Shown here: piece after piece, positions 4,410 to 5,212 of the stretch
How the letters are laid out: every line of letters begins with the position of its first letter
Numbering within the stretch: the stretch's first letter is position 1
Assembly (NCBI GenBank): GCA_905210385.1
Contig: CAJLWS010000119.1
Coordinates: forward strand, 1-5,212
DNA from: an uncultured Eubacteriales bacterium
GTDB taxonomy: Bacteria > Bacillota > Clostridia > Oscillospirales > Oscillospiraceae
Reading direction: 5' to 3'
DNA: 5,212 nt
Program-made: the position numbers and the translations under genes
Notes under the pieces: model-generated
Databases searched by the model: none
Told to the model about the DNA's origin: nothing
Seen by the model: the letters and a program-made list of their open reading frames with translations, nothing else

Positions 4410-5212
4410 ATTTGGCGCAGTTTCCCGTATATACGGTGTCCCAGATCAACGGCTATCTGAAGGAGCTGCTGGAGGCCGACCCCCTGCTGCAGTCCCTGCT
4501 GATCCGGGGGGAGATCTCCAACTACAAGCGGTACCCTTCCGGGCACCACTACTTCTCCCTGAAGGACGAAAAGGGCAGCATGCGGTGCGTGCTGTTCCGG
4601 GGGGACGCGGCACGGCTGCGTTTTCAGCCCGCCAACGGCATGAGCGTGCTGGCCTTCGGCCGCATCTCCGTCTTTCCACGGGATGGGCAGTACCAGATGT
4701 ACTGCACTGAACTGATCGAGGATGGCCGGGGGGCTTTGGACCTGGCCTTTGAACGGCTGCGACGGAAGTTGGAGGAGGAGGGCCTGTTCGACCCTGCCCG
4801 GAAAAAGCATCTGCCTGCTTGGCCGGGGCGTATCGCCCTGGTCACGTCCCCGGCGGGGGCGGCGGTGCGGGACATGATTCGCATTTTAGGCGCCCGCTGG
4901 CCCATGGTCGGGGTGCTGGTGGTCCCTGTCCGGGTGCAGGGGGAAGGCGCAGCAGAGGAGATTGCCGCTGCCATCGACCAGGTCAATCGGCGGGAGGACA
5001 TTGATCTCATCATCACCGGACGGGGGGGCGGCTCCAGGGAGGACCTGTGGGCCTTCAACGAGGAGGCGGTGGCTCGAGCCATTTCCCGGTCCCGCATCCC
5101 GGTGATCTCCGCTGTGGGCCACGAGCCGGATGTGACCATCTCCGACTATGTGGCGGATGTGCGGGCGGCCACCCCATCCAACGCCGCCGAGCTGGCGGTG
5201 CCCGATCCAGGC
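4406..5212 (+). CDS. xseA: Exodeoxyribonuclease VII large subunit, N-terminal part (3' truncated by window edge)
   Basis: The frame from GTG 4406 stays open for 269 codons to the window end and encodes XseA. With the small subunit XseB it forms exonuclease VII, which degrades single-stranded DNA from both ends. The N-terminal OB-fold nucleic-acid-binding domain covers about residues 1-105 (YTVSQINGYLKELLE, IRGEISNYKRYPSGHHYFSL, CVLFRG, DGQYQMYC). The catalytic domain follows: GRIALVTSPAGAAVRDM (141-157), DLIITGRGGGSREDLWAFN (200-218) and PVISAVGHEPDVTISDYVAD (232-251), with the expected GRGGGS and GHE-x-D motifs intact. The family is usually about 400-450 residues, so the C-terminal coiled coil and probably xseB lie to the right. 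GTG is chosen because it overlaps the preceding TGA (GTGA, 4406-4409) and puts the N-terminus exactly at the usual position before YTVSQIN. Only a weak purine-rich stretch (GGGGGACG, 4393-4400) precedes it, consistent with coupling. Confidence 0.97.
   Translation, partial: MNLAQFPVYTVSQINGYLKELLEADPLLQSLLIRGEISNYKRYPSGHHYFSLKDEKGSMRCVLFRGDAARLRFQPANGMSVLAFGRISVFPRDGQYQMYCTELIEDGRGALDLAFERLRRKLEEEGLFDPARKKHLPAWPGRIALVTSPAGAAVRDMIRILGARWPMVGVLVVPVRVQGEGAAEEIAAAIDQVNRREDIDLIITGRGGGSREDLWAFNEEAVARAISRSRIPVISAVGHEPDVTISDYVADVRAATPSNAAELAVPDPG

Noticed and set aside
3929..4810. Long antisense open frame (293 codons) on the - strand across the Kae1-like and xseA genes
   Set aside because: It mirrors codon structure in GC-rich DNA; its sequence shows no domain, and both sense-strand genes are clear protein families.

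Overview
This window is GC-rich chromosomal DNA from an endospore-forming member of the Firmicutes. The end of the spoIIIA operon, the Asp23-NusB-XseA neighbourhood and the high-GC codon use suggest a gut Clostridia lineage such as the Oscillospiraceae (Flavonifractor/Oscillibacter-like). The sporulation genes support the broad assignment strongly; the family-level one is inference. All genes are on the + strand. I see no mobile element, CRISPR array, tRNA or rRNA.

Region 1 (1-2343) is the distal half of the spoIIIA operon: the C-terminal half of SpoIIIAE (cut by the window edge), then complete SpoIIIAF, SpoIIIAG and SpoIIIAH. In characterised sporulators these proteins help build the mother-cell side of the SpoIIIA-SpoIIQ channel ('feeding tube') that joins mother cell and engulfed forespore. 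The E/F and F/G junctions are 4-base ATGA overlaps. SpoIIIAH has its own strong Shine-Dalgarno site after a 32-base gap. A long hairpin follows spoIIIAH and probably ends the operon.

Region 2 (2344-2875) is a one-gene unit: a good SigA-type promoter with an extended -10 element, an Asp23/Gls24-family gene in the position of Bacillus yqhY, and a clear intrinsic terminator.

Region 3 (2876-5212) is a housekeeping operon with its own promoter: nusB (transcription antitermination), a divergent Kae1/TsaD-like ASKHA-fold protein, and xseA (exonuclease VII large subunit, running off the right edge). Both junctions between these genes are 4-base start/stop overlaps, which points to translational coupling.

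The order resembles the Bacillus subtilis locus spoIIIAH-accB-accC-yqhY-nusB-folD-xseA, but accB and accC are absent and a Kae1-like paralogue occupies the folD position. I find no clearly new system. The least understood element is the Kae1-like protein between nusB and xseA.
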